This document shows positions 26,480 to 35,045 of a DNA stretch of 64,000 bases, in pieces. The DNA is from CAVYXF01 sp963772335. GTDB lineage: Bacteria > Pseudomonadota > Alphaproteobacteria > Rhizobiales > Rhodomicrobiaceae. A program made the position numbers and the translations under genes. The notes under the pieces are model-generated. The model was not told the origin of the DNA. It made no database searches and saw nothing but the letters and a program-made list of their open reading frames with translations. Numbering within the stretch: the first letter of the stretch is position 1; each line of letters opens with the position of its first letter. The stretch lies in NCBI GenBank assembly GCA_963772335.1, contig CAVYXF010000001.1, forward strand, positions 62,001 to 126,000. Direction: 5' to 3'.

Positions 26480-27412
26480 TCAAAACGCGACCTGATCGGC
26501 GCCCTTGAGCTGGAGAAGGTCGCGGGCTTCGTCGGGCGTTGCGATCTCGAGCCCCAGCCCTTCAAGGATCTGGCGCACGAGCCGCACCTGTACGGCGTTC
26601 GACTCCGCCAGCTTGCCCGGCCCCGCCCAGAGCGAATCCTCAAGGCCGACGCGAACGTTGCCGCCCATGGCGGCGGCCATCGAGGCGATGCGCATCTGCG
26701 CCGAGCCGGCACCCAGCACCGACCAGCGATACTGGTCACCGAACAGCCGGTCGGCGGTGCGCTTCATATGCATCACGTCCTCAGCGTGCGTGCCGATGCC
26801 GCCGAGAATGCCGAACACCGACTGCACGAACAGCGGCGGCTTGACCAGCCCGCGATCCAGGAAGTGGTTGAGGTTGTAGAGGTGGGCGATGTCGTAGCAC
26901 TCGAACTCGAAGCGGGTGCCGTTATCTTGGCAGGTGCGCAGGATGTATTCGATATCTTTGAAGGTATTGCGGAATACGAGATCGCGCGTGGATTCGAGAA
27001 CTGCCGGCTCCCAGTCGTATTTGAAGTCCTTGTAGCGGTCGAGCAGGTGAAACAGGCCGAAATTCATCGAACCCATATTTAGCGAGGCGACCTCCGGCTT
27101 GAACGTCGCCGCCGGCTTGATCCGTTCCTCGACCAGCATGGTCGGCGCGCCGCCGGAGGTGATGTTGATGACCGCATTGGTCTGCTGCTTGAGCCGCGGC
27201 AGGAAGCGCGCGAATGCCTCCGGCGTCTGGTCCGGCCGGCCGTTCTCGGGATTGCGCGCATGCAGATGCAGGATGGCGGCACCGGCCTCCGCCGCGCCCA
27301 GCGCATTGGTGATAATCTCGTCCGGCGTGATTGGGAGATAGGGTGACATCGAGGGGGAATGAATCGCCCCGGTGACGGCGCAGGTGATAATGACTTTGCG
27401 GGCTTTTGCCAA
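26480..27412 (-). CDS. BKACE (3-keto-5-aminohexanoate cleavage family) enzyme
   Basis: A 310-residue TIM-barrel enzyme of the beta-keto acid cleavage family, which splits beta-keto acids with acetyl-CoA into acetoacetate and an acyl-CoA, using Zn2+. Zinc-binding HLHAR (residues near 49-53) and the nearby GRPDQTPE loop are present, with the later SVFGILGGIGTH and ED segments. I chose a TTG start at 27412 because the family begins xAKARKVIITCAVTGAIHSP and a GGGAGAGG site lies upstream. The ATG at 27475 would add 21 charged residues absent from relatives. The beta-keto substrate is not defined. Confidence 0.9.
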   Translation of the reverse strand: MAKARKVIITCAVTGAIHSPSMSPYLPITPDEIITNALGAAEAGAAILHLHARNPENGRPDQTPEAFARFLPRLKQQTNAVINITSGGAPTMLVEERIKPAATFKPEVASLNMGSMNFGLFHLLDRYKDFKYDWEPAVLESTRDLVFRNTFKDIEYILRTCQDNGTRFEFECYDIAHLYNLNHFLDRGLVKPPLFVQSVFGILGGIGTHAEDVMHMKRTADRLFGDQYRWSVLGAGSAQMRIASMAAAMGGNVRVGLEDSLWAGPGKLAESNAVQVRLVRQILEGLGLEIATPDEARDLLQLKGADQVAF

Positions 27413-27632
27413 GGGCTGTTCCTCTCCCAGCTTGAGGAGCGCGCTTGAATCGGCACGCTTCCTTCTGCGATCCACCGGCGTTTTAGGTCTGCAACCCGGC
27501 GCGCGATTTTATCTCTCGAAACGGTGTTCGGCCGTTCCCCTGAGTATCGCAGAACCGCGCCACCTTTCAAGCGAGCGGCCGGTCACCGCCTGTGCTAGAT
27601 TGCGCGGCCTTGCGCGGTTTGGGAGCGGCACG

Positions 27633-28448
27633 ATGACCTTCACCGATAAGCTGTTTGCCGGGTCGATCCCGGAATTTTACGATCGCCATATGGTCCCGCT
27701 AATCTTTGCGCCCTATGCGATCGACCTCGCCGAGCGGGTGGCTCATGGCGAGCCGGAGCACGTGCTGGAGACCGCCGCAGGAACTGGCGTGCTCACGCGG
27801 GCGATGGCAGCGCGGCTCGCGCCGGAGACGCGGATTACCGCAACCGACCTCAATCCGCCGATGATCGAATATGCCGCGGCGCGCCAATCCGGTGATCTAA
27901 GGATTGCGTGGCAGCAAGCCGATGCACTGGCGCTGCCCTTCGAGGATGGCGCCTTCGATGCGGTCGCCTGCCAGTTCGGCGCGATGTTCTTTGCCGATAA
28001 GATCGCGGCTTACGGGGAGGCGTACCGCGTGCTGAAGCCCGGCGGCCGGCTGTGTTTCAATGTTTGGGATCGCATTTCAGAAAACGAGTTCGCCGATGTG
28101 GTCACCGAAGCGTTGGCGGAGGTCTTCCCGCAAAATCCGCCCCGCTTCATGGCGCGCATTCCGCATGGCTATTACGACATCGAGGCGATCCGGACGGAAC
28201 TTGAGACCGCCGGATTTAGCGATATCGCGATGGATGCGGTGGACGAGAAAAGCCGCGCGGCCTCCCCGCGCATTCCCGCCATCGCCTATTGCCAGGGCAC
28301 GCCCTTGCGAAATGAGATCGAGGCCCGCGATGCCTCGCGCCTGGAGGAAGCAACCGAGCACGCCGCGCTGGCGATGGCGCAAAGGTTCGGGAATGGCGCT
28401 GTCGAAGGCCGCATCCGCGCTTTTGTTATCACCGCCAAGCGGGGATGA
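27633..28448 (+). CDS. Class I SAM-dependent methyltransferase
   Basis: A 271-residue protein with a Methyltransf_11/25 fold. Motif I is LETAAGTGVLTRAM (about residue 48), the acidic residue of motif II is TATDLNPPM, and VACQFGAMFF and LKPGGRLCFNVWD follow. Methyl acceptor unknown. The ATG at 27633 is preceded by GGGAG. It is divergent from the BKACE gene and upstream of the 6S RNA. Confidence 0.88.
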   Translation: MTFTDKLFAGSIPEFYDRHMVPLIFAPYAIDLAERVAHGEPEHVLETAAGTGVLTRAMAARLAPETRITATDLNPPMIEYAAARQSGDLRIAWQQADALALPFEDGAFDAVACQFGAMFFADKIAAYGEAYRVLKPGGRLCFNVWDRISENEFADVVTEALAEVFPQNPPRFMARIPHGYYDIEAIRTELETAGFSDIAMDAVDEKSRAASPRIPAIAYCQGTPLRNEIEARDASRLEEATEHAALAMAQRFGNGAVEGRIRAFVITAKRG

Positions 28449-28510
28449 TTTTCACCATCTGCGTGCACGCCACTTGAGAATCCGGGCGATTTGCCCCAGA
28501 TAATAGGAGT

Positions 28511-28666
28511 GGAGCTGCGGGGTGCGTTAGGAACATACACAATCCCGGGGCCGATGACATCCTTATGGGAGCCGTCTCTGACCAGGACCGTGGTCTTGGA
28601 CACGCGGCGCCCACCTACTGAGTAGGGCCCAGGAGGATCGTCCGTTCCGACGGCTACTGCGGCTCC
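28511..28666 (+). ncRNA. ssrS: 6S RNA
   Basis: About 156 nt. The ends pair over ten positions with two wobbles: GGAGCTGCGG (28511-28520) with CTGCGGCTCC (28657-28666). The middle contains CCCGGGGCCGAT and a matching TGGGAGCC, the open-bubble edges typical of 6S RNA, and GGCGCCCACCTAC, common in alphaproteobacterial copies. It lies 16 bases upstream of the 5-formyltetrahydrofolate cyclo-ligase gene, the classic 6S position. 6S RNA mimics an open promoter and binds sigma70 RNA polymerase in stationary phase. Ends are estimated from pairing. Confidence 0.8.
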
Positions 28667-28681
28667 GCTTTCCGTCTTAAG

Positions 28682-29287
28682 ATGCGTGACGAAGACAGTT
28701 CTCTGCCGCCCGACCCGCTCAGTGCCGAAAAGGCCGAGTTGCGTAAGCTCGCCCGGGCTACTCGTAATGCGATTTCACCAGAACAGCGCAGGGCGGATGC
28801 AGATCGTGTCGCGCAGGGCGGCCTGCCGGTCTCCCTTGAAGCTTCGCACGCCATAGGCGGCCACTACCCGACAGTGCGGGAATTCGACTGTCTGCCGCTG
28901 CTGGCGCGCCTGTCGAGCGAAGGCCACACGGTTGCCCTCCCGGCTGTTGACGGCGATGCTCCGCTCATCTTCCGCCGCTGGAGCGCCGGCGAGCCACTGG
29001 TCAAAGGTCCGATGAACATCATGGAGCCGGCATCGGGCGACATCATCTCCCCTAGCGTTCTGCTGTTGCCGCTCCTCGCCTTTGATGCGCGCGGCTATCG
29101 TCTCGGCTATGGTGGCGGCCACTATGACCGCACACTCGAGATGCTGCGCCGCGAAGGTGAGGTGATCGCCATCGGCCTTGCCTTCGACGAGCAAGAAGTG
29201 GCACAACTGCCGACCGGTCCGCATGATCAGCGGCTGGACTGGATCGTTACCCCGTCAAGAAGACTTCGATTTGGGGAAGGGATTTAA
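28682..29287 (+). CDS. 5-formyltetrahydrofolate cyclo-ligase
   Basis: A 201-residue cytoplasmic enzyme converting 5-formyl-THF to 5,10-methenyl-THF with ATP. The C-terminal signature FDARGYRLGYGGGHYDRTL (about residues 139-157) forms the phosphate and metal site. The N-terminal KAELRKLARATRNAIS is the usual folate-binding helix. The gene follows 6S RNA and may be processed from the same transcript, as in other proteobacteria. A YmdB-type gene follows after 8 bases. Confidence 0.95.
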   Translation: MRDEDSSLPPDPLSAEKAELRKLARATRNAISPEQRRADADRVAQGGLPVSLEASHAIGGHYPTVREFDCLPLLARLSSEGHTVALPAVDGDAPLIFRRWSAGEPLVKGPMNIMEPASGDIISPSVLLLPLLAFDARGYRLGYGGGHYDRTLEMLRREGEVIAIGLAFDEQEVAQLPTGPHDQRLDWIVTPSRRLRFGEGI

Positions 29288-29295
29288 CAAAAGAA

Positions 29296-30117
29296 ATGCG
29301 CATTTTATTTCTGGGCGATGTGGTCGGGCGTACGGGCCGCAAAGCGGTCATGAGCCAACTGCCACAGCTCAGAAAGCGCTATGCCGCCGATTTCGTCATC
29401 GTCAACGGCGAGAATGCGGCGGGCGGCTTCGGCATCACCGAAGCGATCTGTGACGAGCTGCTTGACGCCGGCGCCGATGTTATCACCACCGGCAATCACG
29501 TTTGGGACCAGCGCGAGGCGCTGGTGTTCATCAACCGCCAAGCCCGCCTGCTGCGGCCGGTGAATTTTCCGCCCGGCACGCCCGGGCGGGGCGCAGCGAT
29601 CTACAAGGCCCAAAACGGCGCCCAGGTCATGGTGATCAATGCCATGGGCCGCATCTTCATGGATGCGCTCGATTGCCCGTTCCAGGCGCTCGACCGCGAG
29701 CTCGGTCAGGGCGAGCTAAAGAGCAAGGCCGACGCCATCATCATCGATTTCCATGCCGAGGCGACCTCGGAGAAGCAGGCGCTCGGCCACCATGTCGACG
29801 GCCGCGCCACCGCCGTGATCGGCACTCACACCCACGTTCCGACTGCCGATGACCACATCCTTCCCGGCGGTACCGCCTTCATGACTGATGTCGGCATGTG
29901 CGGCGACTTCCATTCCGTGATCGGCATGCAGAAGGAGGAACCGGTCCAGCGGTTCCTCACCAAGATCACTCGCGGACGCATCGAGCCGGCCACGGGCGAG
30001 GGCACCGTTTGCGGCCTCGCCATTGAGACGGATGATGCGACCGGCCTCGCCAAGGCGGTGGCGCCGCTGCGCATCGGCGGCTGCCTGCGCCCCGTAGAGC
30101 CCGCGATCTGGAGCTGA
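29296..30117 (+). CDS. YmdB-type (TIGR00282) metallophosphoesterase
   Basis: A 273-residue calcineurin-like phosphoesterase. Metal-binding motifs are FLGDVVGRTGR (start), NGENAAGGFGIT, TTGNHVWDQ and GTHTHVPTADD. Relatives hydrolyse 2',3'-cyclic nucleotides in RNA regulation. It is translationally close to 5-FCL (8-base gap), so the two form an operon downstream of 6S RNA. Confidence 0.92.
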   Translation: MRILFLGDVVGRTGRKAVMSQLPQLRKRYAADFVIVNGENAAGGFGITEAICDELLDAGADVITTGNHVWDQREALVFINRQARLLRPVNFPPGTPGRGAAIYKAQNGAQVMVINAMGRIFMDALDCPFQALDRELGQGELKSKADAIIIDFHAEATSEKQALGHHVDGRATAVIGTHTHVPTADDHILPGGTAFMTDVGMCGDFHSVIGMQKEEPVQRFLTKITRGRIEPATGEGTVCGLAIETDDATGLAKAVAPLRIGGCLRPVEPAIWS

Positions 30118-30148
30118 GGCGAGATCTGCGCCACGACGCGAGCAAGTG

Positions 30149-30700
30149 TCAGTCGCGTGCGGTTTTGACCTCGACATTCTCGAAGGTGACTTGCACCGGC
30201 TCCGTATAGCGACACCCGTTCTTTTTATCGTGCCGGGGAAAGCCCGGCGTGGCGATATCGACGACGAACGTATAACGCCCGTCACCAGGCAAATGCCAGT
30301 TCCTGCCGTAATGGTAGAGCCCCGGATGCCAGAGGAAGGGCATCGAATGGCTGCCGATCTCGCGTCCGCTCTCGTCGATCACCGTGAGCTTTATATCGAG
30401 ACCCGGGATGAACCGCTGGTCGGAGGCATCGATGGCGGTGATCTCGATATGGCAGTTCTCGCCTTCTGCCGGCTCGACCCATTCGAGCTTGCCGTCTCGC
30501 AGCATGTACATGCCTTCGGCTTTCTCCTGGGCAAAGCCGACCATCATGTCGCCCGCGCTCTTCAAACCTCCCGTGTGGGCCACAACATCCGTCATATAGG
30601 CGAGGGAGCGCGCGTAGGCTTCGCCTTCTTTTTTGGCAAACTCGAGCTGATTGCGATCGGCTTCTTCGGACGGCCGCTCGGGCCGCTTTTCATCGTGCAT
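30149..30700 (-). CDS. P19/Tp34-like iron-binding protein, no signal peptide
   Basis: A 183-residue protein whose C-terminal 100 residues match the P19 (Fe2+/Cu2+ uptake) beta-sandwich. The metal ligands are kept with family spacing: His84-x-Glu86 (CHIEIT), Met120 and His125 (SMPFLWH) and His157 (FPRHDK), followed by RYTEPVQVTFE. Normal family members are periplasmic partners of FTR1-type permeases and start with a signal peptide. This one instead has an 80-residue charged, helical N-terminus (MHDEKRPERPSEEADRN) after a strong CAGGAGG site, so it would stay in the cytoplasm or use another route. No FTR1 gene is near. Confidence 0.75.
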   Translation of the reverse strand: MHDEKRPERPSEEADRNQLEFAKKEGEAYARSLAYMTDVVAHTGGLKSAGDMMVGFAQEKAEGMYMLRDGKLEWVEPAEGENCHIEITAIDASDQRFIPGLDIKLTVIDESGREIGSHSMPFLWHPGLYHYGRNWHLPGDGRYTFVVDIATPGFPRHDKKNGCRYTEPVQVTFENVEVKTARD

Positions 30701-30767
30701 ATCGGGCCTCCTGGGGAGTGATTGCGGCCCGTGCTGGGACGGGCCGCAAGGCCGAAACGGCCGGCCG

Positions 30768-31061
30768 CTATGGGCAGAACCAGATTGGTCCGACAACAAT
30801 GCAGCCCCGGGTGCGCCAGTCATGTGGGCGGCGGTGATAGCGGCGCCAGCCATGTGGAGCGTTGCGGTAGTGTCCACCGGGGCGGTAGTGGTGGCGATAA
30901 TCACGGTCCCGATCGCGGTCCCGGTCCCGGTCCCGGTCCCGCCCTTGCGTGTGAATGGTCAGAGGCTCCAGCGCCGGCTTGGGGCTCGCCGGAACTGCGC
31001 CGGCCGGTGAAAGCATGAGAGCGGACAGCAGCGCCGCCGCAAAAACACCTTTAAATAGCAT
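30768..31061 (-). CDS. Small exported Arg-Asp repeat protein
   Basis: A 97-residue protein with a signal peptide (VFAAALLSALMLSPAGA), a seven-fold Arg-Asp dipeptide repeat (residues 41-54), then an aromatic, His/Arg-rich part (YRHHYRPGGHYRNAPHGWRR) and a C-terminal CIVVGPIWFCP with two cysteines. Similar short His/Tyr/Arg-rich exported proteins are common in Hyphomicrobiales and have no known function. It lies 67 bases upstream of the P19-like gene on the same strand. Confidence 0.7.
   Translation of the reverse strand: MLFKGVFAAALLSALMLSPAGAVPASPKPALEPLTIHTQGRDRDRDRDRDRDRDYRHHYRPGGHYRNAPHGWRRYHRRPHDWRTRGCIVVGPIWFCP
30900..30941 (-). repeat. Hexanucleotide microsatellite in coding frame
   Basis: Seven near-identical hexamers (plus-strand unit CGGTCC) encode Arg-Asp pairs of the small exported protein. 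Copy number could change by slippage without breaking the frame. Confidence 0.75.
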
Positions 31062-31216
31062 CGTATTCGCTCCTTCGTTCAGTTCAACTAATCACGAAAG
31101 TTCGCTACCAAGGCTGCGGTTCCGATCGTTCACCTGTTAATGACCGCGGGCGGAAAAGATTGAATGCCGAAGCGAGGCTTTTAGGGCGGGCGCTGTGGTG
31201 ATTGCCTTTGCACGCG

Positions 31217-31618
31217 TCAGCAATCGATGATGCCAAGCTCTCTTTGTTTCTTCTTGGAAAGTCCTCGCGCGACAATGCGGTAAGACTGTTTCAGATAATC
31301 CTTAAGCTCCTGATCGGAGAGGCCGGGCTTTGCGTAATGCTGGATCCATTTCAGTCCGCGCGAAGCGAGATAAGGTGCCGGGCGCAAACCGTCCTGCTCC
31401 TTCAGCATCTCGAAGGAAAGGTCGCTCGCCTTGAAGGTGAAGCTCGGCTGCTTTTCGCTCCCGCTGCCGATAGCAAACACCTTGCCCCCAACCTTCCACA
31501 CATGCGCACCGCCCCATTGCATCACATAGCTGGTCGCTGGAAGCGCGCGGCAGAAAGCGTTGAATTGCTCGTGAGTTATGTTTCTCCTGTCCCCCTTGAG
31601 GCGGGACAGGGTACGCAT
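31217..31618 (-). CDS. MmcQ/YjbR family protein
   Basis: A 133-residue protein with the CyaY-like fold of the YjbR/MmcQ family, starting MRTLSRLKGDRRNITHEQF, with ATSYVMQWGGAHVWKVGGK and a WIQHY segment before a helical C-terminus. These are thought to bind DNA, but direct evidence is thin. The start at 31618 is preceded by ACGGAGCG; the open frame further upstream is not family-like. Confidence 0.85.
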   Translation of the reverse strand: MRTLSRLKGDRRNITHEQFNAFCRALPATSYVMQWGGAHVWKVGGKVFAIGSGSEKQPSFTFKASDLSFEMLKEQDGLRPAPYLASRGLKWIQHYAKPGLSDQELKDYLKQSYRIVARGLSKKKQRELGIIDC

Positions 31619-31892
31619 CGCTCCGTTTTGCGCAACAGCGAGGCCGTGGCAACTGCACGACTTTGGCGCCCTCAAGCCCGGCAGATCGAGAAGCCACGGC
31701 CGTGCGGCTTGGGCGATTTCTTCGGGTTGCGCAAGGCGTCTCAAGGCGTGAATACTGTTGAGTAACTGCGACGAACCGCGGCGGCTGGATTTTCACGGCT
31801 CGCCGGCGTATAAGCCTTGCATTCCCTTATGGCACAATCCGCAGGCGGCAGTTCGTTGCCGCCGGCACCTCCCGCGCAGGCGACGGATCCCT

Positions 31893-32639
31893 ATGGCAGG
31901 TCATTCCCAGTTCAAGAACATCATGTATCGCAAGGGCGCGCAGGATAAGAAGCGCTCGAAGATCTTCTCCAAGCTCTCCAAGGAAATCACCGTCGCGGCC
32001 AAAACCGGCCTGCCGGATGCGAATTTCAACCCGCGGCTGCGTGCGGCGATCCAGGCGGCGCGCAAGGAGAACATGCCCAAGGACAATATCGAGCGGGCAA
32101 TCAAAAAGAGCCAGGAGAGCGGCGGCGACGACTACCAGGAGGTCCGCTATGAGGGCTTCGGGCCGGGCGGGGTGGGCGTGATCGTCGAGACGCTCACCGA
32201 CAACCGCAACCGCACCGCGAGCGAGGTACGCTCCACCTTCAGCAAATATGGCGGCAATCTCGGCGAAACGGGCGCCGTGTCCTTCATGTTCGACCGCGTC
32301 GGCGAGATCGAATACTCAGCTTCCGTCGCCACCGCGGACGCGATGCTCGAAGCGGCGCTCGACGCCGGGGCCGACGACGTCCTGTCCGACGAGGAGGGGC
32401 ACTGGCTTTATGCCGACGCCGATTCGCTCCATGAAGTTGCCCGAAAGCTTGAGGAGAAATTTGGCGAGCCGGCCTCGGCGAGGATCATCTGGCGTCCCCA
32501 GAACAAGGTCGACGTCGATGACGAGAAGGCGGAAAAGCTGCTAAAGATGCTCGAGGCACTCGAGGATTCGGATGACGTGCAGAACGTCTATGCGAATTTC
32601 GATATATCAGAGAGCGTAATGGCGCGTCTGAGTGCGTGA
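31893..32639 (+). CDS. yebC: YebC/PmpR family translation or transcription factor
   Basis: A 248-residue TACO1/YebC protein beginning MAGHSQFKNIMYRKGAQDKK, with the conserved KENMPKDNIERAIKK and YEGFGPGGVGVIVE segments and an acidic C-terminal domain. YebC proteins have been described as transcriptional regulators and more recently as ribosome-associated factors that relieve stalling at proline-rich stretches. The gene lies upstream of ruvC, a common proteobacterial order, although here a small secreted protein gene intervenes. Confidence 0.95.
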   Translation: MAGHSQFKNIMYRKGAQDKKRSKIFSKLSKEITVAAKTGLPDANFNPRLRAAIQAARKENMPKDNIERAIKKSQESGGDDYQEVRYEGFGPGGVGVIVETLTDNRNRTASEVRSTFSKYGGNLGETGAVSFMFDRVGEIEYSASVATADAMLEAALDAGADDVLSDEEGHWLYADADSLHEVARKLEEKFGEPASARIIWRPQNKVDVDDEKAEKLLKMLEALEDSDDVQNVYANFDISESVMARLSA

Positions 32640-32687
32640 TCTGGGGGCGGTTTGCAGCTCGGGCGAGAATAGACGGGAATCGACATC

Positions 32688-33098
32688 ATGAGACATCTCA
32701 CCGGCGTTATCGTTTTTGCGGCGTTTGCCTTCTGCGCTCCGCTCCATGCGGAAGAATGTACCGGTACGAACTGCCCGCCTCAGGATAAGGCACATACGAT
32801 CAGTGGGGCCACCAAGACAGCCGGGATGGGCGGCAGCACGGCCGCACCCGCTACTGCGGCCGGCAGCACGGCGGCACCAGGCGATACCAAGCCAAAGGTC
32901 AAGAAGGCCGAGAAACCGAAAAAGCCCAAGCCGACGGCTGGCGATGGCACATCGGCTTTCGATGGCGCCGCGGCGGACAATCAGCCCAAGTCGAAAAGGG
33001 CAACGAGTGCGCCAGTGAGGCATTCCAGCACTGTGCCGGTAGTGCGCGAAGGCGGCAAGACCTGCTCCGGCCAGGATGAATATCGCGTCTGCTGGTAG
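32688..33098 (+). CDS. Small secreted Ala/Lys/Pro-rich protein
   Basis: A 136-residue protein with a clean signal peptide (VIVFAAFAFCAPLHAEE), two early cysteines (ECTGTNCPP), a low-complexity Ala/Thr/Lys/Pro middle, and a C-terminal pair (KTCSGQDEYRVCW). The paired Cys at both ends suggests disulfides outside the cytoplasm. No family is recognised. It sits between yebC and ruvC on the same strand. Confidence 0.65.
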   Translation: MRHLTGVIVFAAFAFCAPLHAEECTGTNCPPQDKAHTISGATKTAGMGGSTAAPATAAGSTAAPGDTKPKVKKAEKPKKPKPTAGDGTSAFDGAAADNQPKSKRATSAPVRHSSTVPVVREGGKTCSGQDEYRVCW

Positions 33099-33170
33099 GC
33101 GCCGGCCTCCTTCGATTTTGCGCGCGTTAACACCGGCTTTACGCTTCGCATCGTGAAATGTGCGGGCATA

Positions 33171-33737
33171 ATGGCGCATGCAAAATCGGCGGGGGCCCTC
33201 TTGATACGCATCATCGGCATAGACCCAGGCCTCAGGCGCACGGGCTGGGGCGTCATTGAGAGTGATGGCCCGCGCCTCGCCTATATTGCCTGTGGCACTG
33301 TGACCTCCGATGCAGGCCTGGCGCTTCCAGCGCGCCTTGCCATGCTGTTCGACGGCCTCGGCGAGGTGCTTGCGCGCTGGGCGCCGCAGGAGGCCGCCGT
33401 CGAGGAGACCTTCGTCAATCGCGACGGCGCCGCGACCCTAAAGCTTGGCCAGGCCCGCGGGATCGCACTGCTTGCTCCGGCCCGCGCCGGACTTTCGGTT
33501 GCGGAATATGCGCCCAACATGGTCAAGAAGACCGTGGTCGGCGCCGGCCATGCCGAGAAGGTCCAGATCCGCGCCATGATCGGCTTTCTGCTGCCGAAAG
33601 CCGAAGTGGGCAGCGATGACGCCGCGGACGCGCTCGCCATCGCCATTACCCATGCCCATCACCGCAAGGCGGCGCGTCTTGGCGCGGCGATCCTTGCGAA
33701 CCCGCGCCTCGACCGCAGCCGCATCCCCGCGCGCTGA
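33171..33737 (+). CDS. ruvC: Holliday junction resolvase RuvC
   Basis: An RNase H-fold endonuclease that cuts Holliday junctions with RuvAB. Catalytic acidic residues appear in IIGIDPGLRRTGWG, VEETFVN and GSDDAADALAIAI. The start is uncertain: ATG at 33171 gives 188 residues, while a TTG at 33201, preceded by a G-rich stretch, gives 178 and begins right at the family start. ruvA and ruvB, usually next, are not here; a membrane protein gene converges from the right with a 3-base gap. Confidence 0.94.
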   Translation: MAHAKSAGALLIRIIGIDPGLRRTGWGVIESDGPRLAYIACGTVTSDAGLALPARLAMLFDGLGEVLARWAPQEAAVEETFVNRDGAATLKLGQARGIALLAPARAGLSVAEYAPNMVKKTVVGAGHAEKVQIRAMIGFLLPKAEVGSDDAADALAIAITHAHHRKAARLGAAILANPRLDRSRIPAR

Positions 33738-33740
33738 CTG

Positions 33741-34733
33741 TCAGGCGCGGACAGCCTGTTCGGTGCTCGGCGCGGCAGGTGCCGTGCCGCCGACCCAGCT
33801 CACGCTCTTTGCGGTCAGTTCCCGGAACTTGCCGGATAGCTCCGCGAGCCGCGCCTCCCAGACCGGATCGGGGCTTTGGCCCTCGATAGTCCGGAAATAA
33901 GCCTGCAGCATGCAGCCGATGGCAAAGGGCTCGATCAGCGCGGCCTTGAACGCCCAGGCGAACAGAATGGCGAAGACGAGGCCGCCCGCCGACCAGCCGC
34001 CGGGAATGAGATACACCACGGCCGCAGCGGGTGTGAGCATCACGAGAAACACGATGAAGGAGAGGCCGTAGGTGAACAGCGTCAGCCAGGCGGCATTGCG
34101 CAGCATCGGCTGATAGTTCTGCCCATAGAGAACGAGTGCTGTCTGCGCGGATTGCCAGGGGTTCGCGCTCCGCGTGCGCAGGATATAGCCGAGGATCACC
34201 TCGTCAACCAGCCCGACCGCGAGCCGCAGGAAGGCGCGGACCAGAGTCAAAATCGTGTCGAGTCCGGGGATCGGTAGCAGGATCGCAAAGCCCCGGACCA
34301 GCCCGGTGATCGCGCCCACCACGCCCTTGACGATCAGATCGAGGGCGAACAGGGCATTTGCCTCGGCGAAACGCTCTTTCACGATGGCGCTTGCATGGGT
34401 GATCTGTCCGCGGCCCTCCGGGAGCGGCTTGCCATCCAGATATTCGACCATGACCGCGATGTGCCCGGCCTTGACGATGTAGAGGATATACTCGCGCATC
34501 AAATAGAGGATGCCGGCGGTGAGACCGAAGCCAATAATGCCGCCCCAAACCGTGGCACCCGTCTGAAATCCCTCATCGCCGAAAGCACCGACGCCCCAGC
34601 CGATTCCCGCTCCGGTTCCTGTCGCGGTCACATAGGCGGCCGCGATGCCAAAATAGACCGCCATCCTGAACAGGATGAACGGCATCGTCCTGATCATCAG
34701 GTCGATCGAACGCCCAATCGAAAAATCCCACAT
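33741..34733 (-). CDS. Polytopic membrane protein of unknown function
   Basis: A 330-residue protein with about six or seven hydrophobic segments, many Gly-rich (TGTGAGIGWGVGAFG), a cytoplasmic-looking central loop (about residues 100-125), and a soluble Ala/Glu C-terminal tail. I recognise no transport motif. Conserved length and composition suggest a real gene. It is convergent with ruvC and divergent from the antiporter gene. Confidence 0.75.
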   Translation of the reverse strand: MWDFSIGRSIDLMIRTMPFILFRMAVYFGIAAAYVTATGTGAGIGWGVGAFGDEGFQTGATVWGGIIGFGLTAGILYLMREYILYIVKAGHIAVMVEYLDGKPLPEGRGQITHASAIVKERFAEANALFALDLIVKGVVGAITGLVRGFAILLPIPGLDTILTLVRAFLRLAVGLVDEVILGYILRTRSANPWQSAQTALVLYGQNYQPMLRNAAWLTLFTYGLSFIVFLVMLTPAAAVVYLIPGGWSAGGLVFAILFAWAFKAALIEPFAIGCMLQAYFRTIEGQSPDPVWEARLAELSGKFRELTAKSVSWVGGTAPAAPSTEQAVRA

Positions 34734-35045
34734 TTACCTTCCCCCTCGACGCGTGCCTGACGCGATATCGCCATCCCGTTGGGACGCCCTGATCGGCTCT
34801 CAGGTTCACATGTTCCCCGCCAATGCATTCTAGAAGATTCGGCAAGCTCGATGCTCGAGATCCCGTGGATTATCAACCGCCTGTCCAGCCCGGCAAGATT
34901 GCCTCGATCCGGTTCTTCAGGGCGGGAATAGCGCGAGCCGCACTTGCAAAGAGTTGCGCACGCTATCTAAATTGGGCATCCGTCTCACTGCTCGGCGCGG
35001 GGCTCAATCCTTTCCCACCTGCCAATTCATCGCTTGGGGAGCAGC

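Noticed and set aside
30900..30941. Hexamer repeat as an origin or regulator-binding iteron
   Set aside because: It lies inside a clean coding frame with signal peptide and simply encodes Arg-Asp pairs.
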